Source of the DNA: Acanthopleura granulata | Taxonomy: Eukaryota; Mollusca; Polyplacophora; Chitonida; Chitonidae | Length of the DNA: 64,000 bases | Assembly: GCA_016165875.1 (NCBI GenBank) | Contig: JABBOT010000005.1 | Location: 27,367,368 to 27,431,367 of the forward strand | Reading direction: 5' to 3' | Shown: positions 62,215-64,000 of the stretch, piece after piece | Layout: the number at the start of each line of letters is the position of its first letter | How positions within the stretch are numbered: position 1 is the stretch's first letter | Position numbers and translations under genes: made by a program | Notes under the pieces: generated by a model | Told to the model about the DNA's origin: nothing | The model's database searches: none | What the model saw: the letters and a program-made list of their open reading frames with translations, nothing else

Positions 62215-63564
62215 ATGTCTACCTCTAATTCCCTTACTCCAAATATTTCTATGTCACAGCCTTCCCCAGTTGTGGAAAAAAAAGGAAAAACGAGATACCA
62301 CTGGATGTGGAATCGGGAAGTTTCTCACTTTCCATCCTTTCTGGTGATATGTAGTAAAAATGAGAGTCAGGCAAAGATGAAAATCAATCCTTTCGTATTG
62401 AATAAAACATTGCAGAGCTACGCAGGTACTTTGAAAGAGGTGAAAAAGTTAAAGTCTGGCAAAATCCTTGTAGAATGCTTTCGCAAACAACAGTACATTA
62501 ATTTACTCAGAATTCAAAATATTCGGGAGCAAGCTGTTTCTGTTACCCCACATAAAACCTTAAACTGCTCTCACGGCATTATTCGTGACAGAGACCAAGA
62601 TCTATACGACATGACAGAGCAAGAAATAACAGAGCAACTGAAGGACCAGGGCGTACTCAACGTCAAACGTTTTACCATCAAGAGGGATGGGAACCTCACT
62701 AAAACAAATACGTATCTCGTAACGTTTAATAACCCGTCTCTCCCAACATCAATGTTCATTGGGCCGTACAGTGTGCGGGTGGAGTTATTCATACCTAACC
62801 CGACCAGGTGTTTCTCCTGCCAGAGGTTTGGCCATGGCAGGGGTCAATGCCATAATAAACTGGTCTGTTTCTGATGTGCGGAAGCTGGTCACGAGGGCTT
62901 CGACTGCACAAACACGCTAAAATGCTGGAATTGCAGCGGAGCCCACATGGCCTCTTCCAAGGACTGCCCTGTCTTCAAAAAAGAAAAAGAAATCATAACG
63001 CTTAAATGCAAAAATAACATATCGCATCAAGAAGCCAAACGCCTTGTCTCTGTCACGAATGGCCTTACTAAATCTACATATGCCAATGTTGTCAAGAAAC
63101 CCTCCGTTTCGGTGGGAGTTCAAACATCATTCACTTGGCCCATTGGTACAGAGAAGCCACAGAAACTGGTCGTAAAACCCTTGGAAACCACGGCCAGTTC
63201 TTCATCACAAACCGATATCGATCTTACTGAAAAACCCGCTACTTCACCTGATTCTCCATCTCACCACAAACCTGGTGCAAATAAATCCAAATCCTCTAAA
63301 CCCGTTGAATCTTCACTAAATCCAGCGGGTGATAAACATCACAAAAGAGATAAGCCTAGTGGCCCCACAGAGCGTCCCTCTAAGGTTACTAGGGACCCTA
63401 TCCGAACTTTCAATAAGTTTGGGTCGTTGCAGGACGTCGGTCCTTCAACGTTCGATGCGGACATGATGGATACATCATCTGCATCGGGGAGATCTACTAG
63501 TAGGTCTCCCAAAAAGGGTCGTGCACGGTCCAGACATAAATCTCCCATATGCCTCCCTCCATAA
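62215..63564 (+). pseudogene. LINE ORF1, gag-like RNA-binding protein with one stop
   Basis: The frame is open for 449 codons except for TGA at 62872-62874 (codon 220). ORF1 proteins of this group bind the element RNA and form the retrotransposition particle. Seen here: a basic N-terminal half likely to hold the RRM-like region; knuckle 1 at Cys199, Cys202, His207 and Cys212; knuckle 2 at Cys218, Cys221, His226 and Cys231; knuckle 3 at Cys237, Cys240, His244 and Cys251; then a Ser/Pro/Lys-rich tail (SSSSQTDIDLTEKPATS, KKGRARSRHK). The stop falls between the first two Cys of knuckle 2. No frameshift occurs on either side, so damage is a single base change or a read-through position. The next ORF begins in the overlapping TAATG. 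Confidence 0.88.
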
Positions 63565-64000
63565 TGACTTCCTTAGACAAAATTATACAGTGGAATTGTC
63601 GAGGTCTTAAAATAAATTTCATTGAAATAACACAGTTGGTTCAATCTTTAAATCCAATTGCCCTTTGTCTTCAGGAAACTCACCTGAAGACATCTGACAA
63701 AGACAAAATATCACTGAAAAATTATACACTATATAGCACTTACTCTAATGAGGAAGAGCGAGCTCGTGGCGGCTCCTCTATTTTAGTGAATAATAATATA
63801 ATTCACAGCCCTGTTGCTCTCGACACAGAGCTTCAGCCTGTAGCTGTCCGTGTTTCCTTATCGGAAACAATCACTTTATGTTCAGTTTATATTCCTCCTC
63901 ATTCTTCTTTGTCCTTTTGCCAGTTGCATAATTTAAAAGACCAACTGCCAACTCCCTTCATAATTATGGGAGATTTTAATGCGCATAACCCCCTATGGGG
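63564..64000 (+). CDS. LINE ORF2 start: endonuclease domain (partial)
   Basis: The ATG at 63564-63566 overlaps the ORF1 stop (TAATG). The frame is open to the window edge, 145 codons. It reads KIIQWNCRGLKINFIEI, ALCLQETHLK, RARGGSSILVNN, SVYIPPHSS and FIIMGDFNAHNPLWG. These match, in order, the Asn, Glu and Asp-x-Asn catalytic motifs of the apurinic/apyrimidinic-like endonuclease that nicks target DNA for reverse transcription. All expected catalytic residues in this part are present. The reverse transcriptase should follow to the right. Confidence 0.93.
   Translation, partial: MTSLDKIIQWNCRGLKINFIEITQLVQSLNPIALCLQETHLKTSDKDKISLKNYTLYSTYSNEEERARGGSSILVNNNIIHSPVALDTELQPVAVRVSLSETITLCSVYIPPHSSLSFCQLHNLKDQLPTPFIIMGDFNAHNPLW

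Larger units (their letters stand above)
61690..64000 (+). mobile_element. Jockey/I-type LINE, 5' part, runs off window
   Basis: A GC-richer leader of about 520 bp (61690-62214) without long ORFs on the plus strand is followed by ORF1 (62215-63564) and ORF2 (from 63564). The gag-like ORF1 with three zinc knuckles and the apurinic-type endonuclease place it in the Jockey/I group of non-LTR retrotransposons. The left boundary is set only by the change of composition. Presence of the leader and both ORF starts means that this copy is not 5'-truncated in the usual way. Confidence 0.85.

Overview
This window is animal nuclear DNA. It is AT-rich and gene-poor, with short coding exons separated by introns of 1.4 to 6 kb and many dispersed repeats. 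The overabundant TACATGTA-type words, the tRNA-headed SINEs ending in AAATAAAT or CACT tails, and the Tc1, LINE and foldback elements point to a marine lophotrochozoan, most likely a bivalve mollusc. That placement is inference from repeat style, not from a marker gene. There are no bacterial operons, CRISPR arrays or plasmid features.

Layout. (1) 2-19390, plus strand: the 3' part of a gene for a coiled-coil protein with an acidic C-terminal tail. Eight exons are visible and the 5' part lies outside the window. (2) 19391-29902: 3' UTR and a gene-free interval with SINE pieces, a 51-bp-armed hairpin and a repeat that also occurs, inverted, in an intron of gene 1. (3) 29903-50249, minus strand: a complete eight-exon gene for the mitochondrial tRNA-modifying GTPase GTPBP3 (MnmE family), 526 residues, with every splice junction in phase. 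Its introns hold a decayed Tc1/mariner element, several SINEs, a MITE and a tandem duplication. (4) 51573-52305: a foldback element with about 245-bp arms, 1.3 kb upstream of the GTPBP3 start. (5) 52840-55640: a degenerate tandem array of about 370-bp units with an A/B alternation. (6) 57440-57632, plus: an isolated exon for the C-terminal half of a SET domain. (7) 61364-61657, minus: a probable terminal exon of an unrecognised gene with a polyadenylation signal. (8) From about 61690 to the window end, plus: a Jockey/I-type LINE with 5' UTR, a gag-like ORF1 broken by one TGA, and the start of the endonuclease/reverse transcriptase ORF.

Gene 1 and GTPBP3 are convergent. There is no sign that the genes act together. 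GTPBP3 is a housekeeping gene for mitochondrial translation; the others are unrelated neighbours. The most noteworthy unexplained items are a 51-58 nt retroposed element with target-site duplications at three loci and a self-complementary sequence, the two-unit satellite whose minus strand reads like a repeated peptide, and the long-armed foldback elements.
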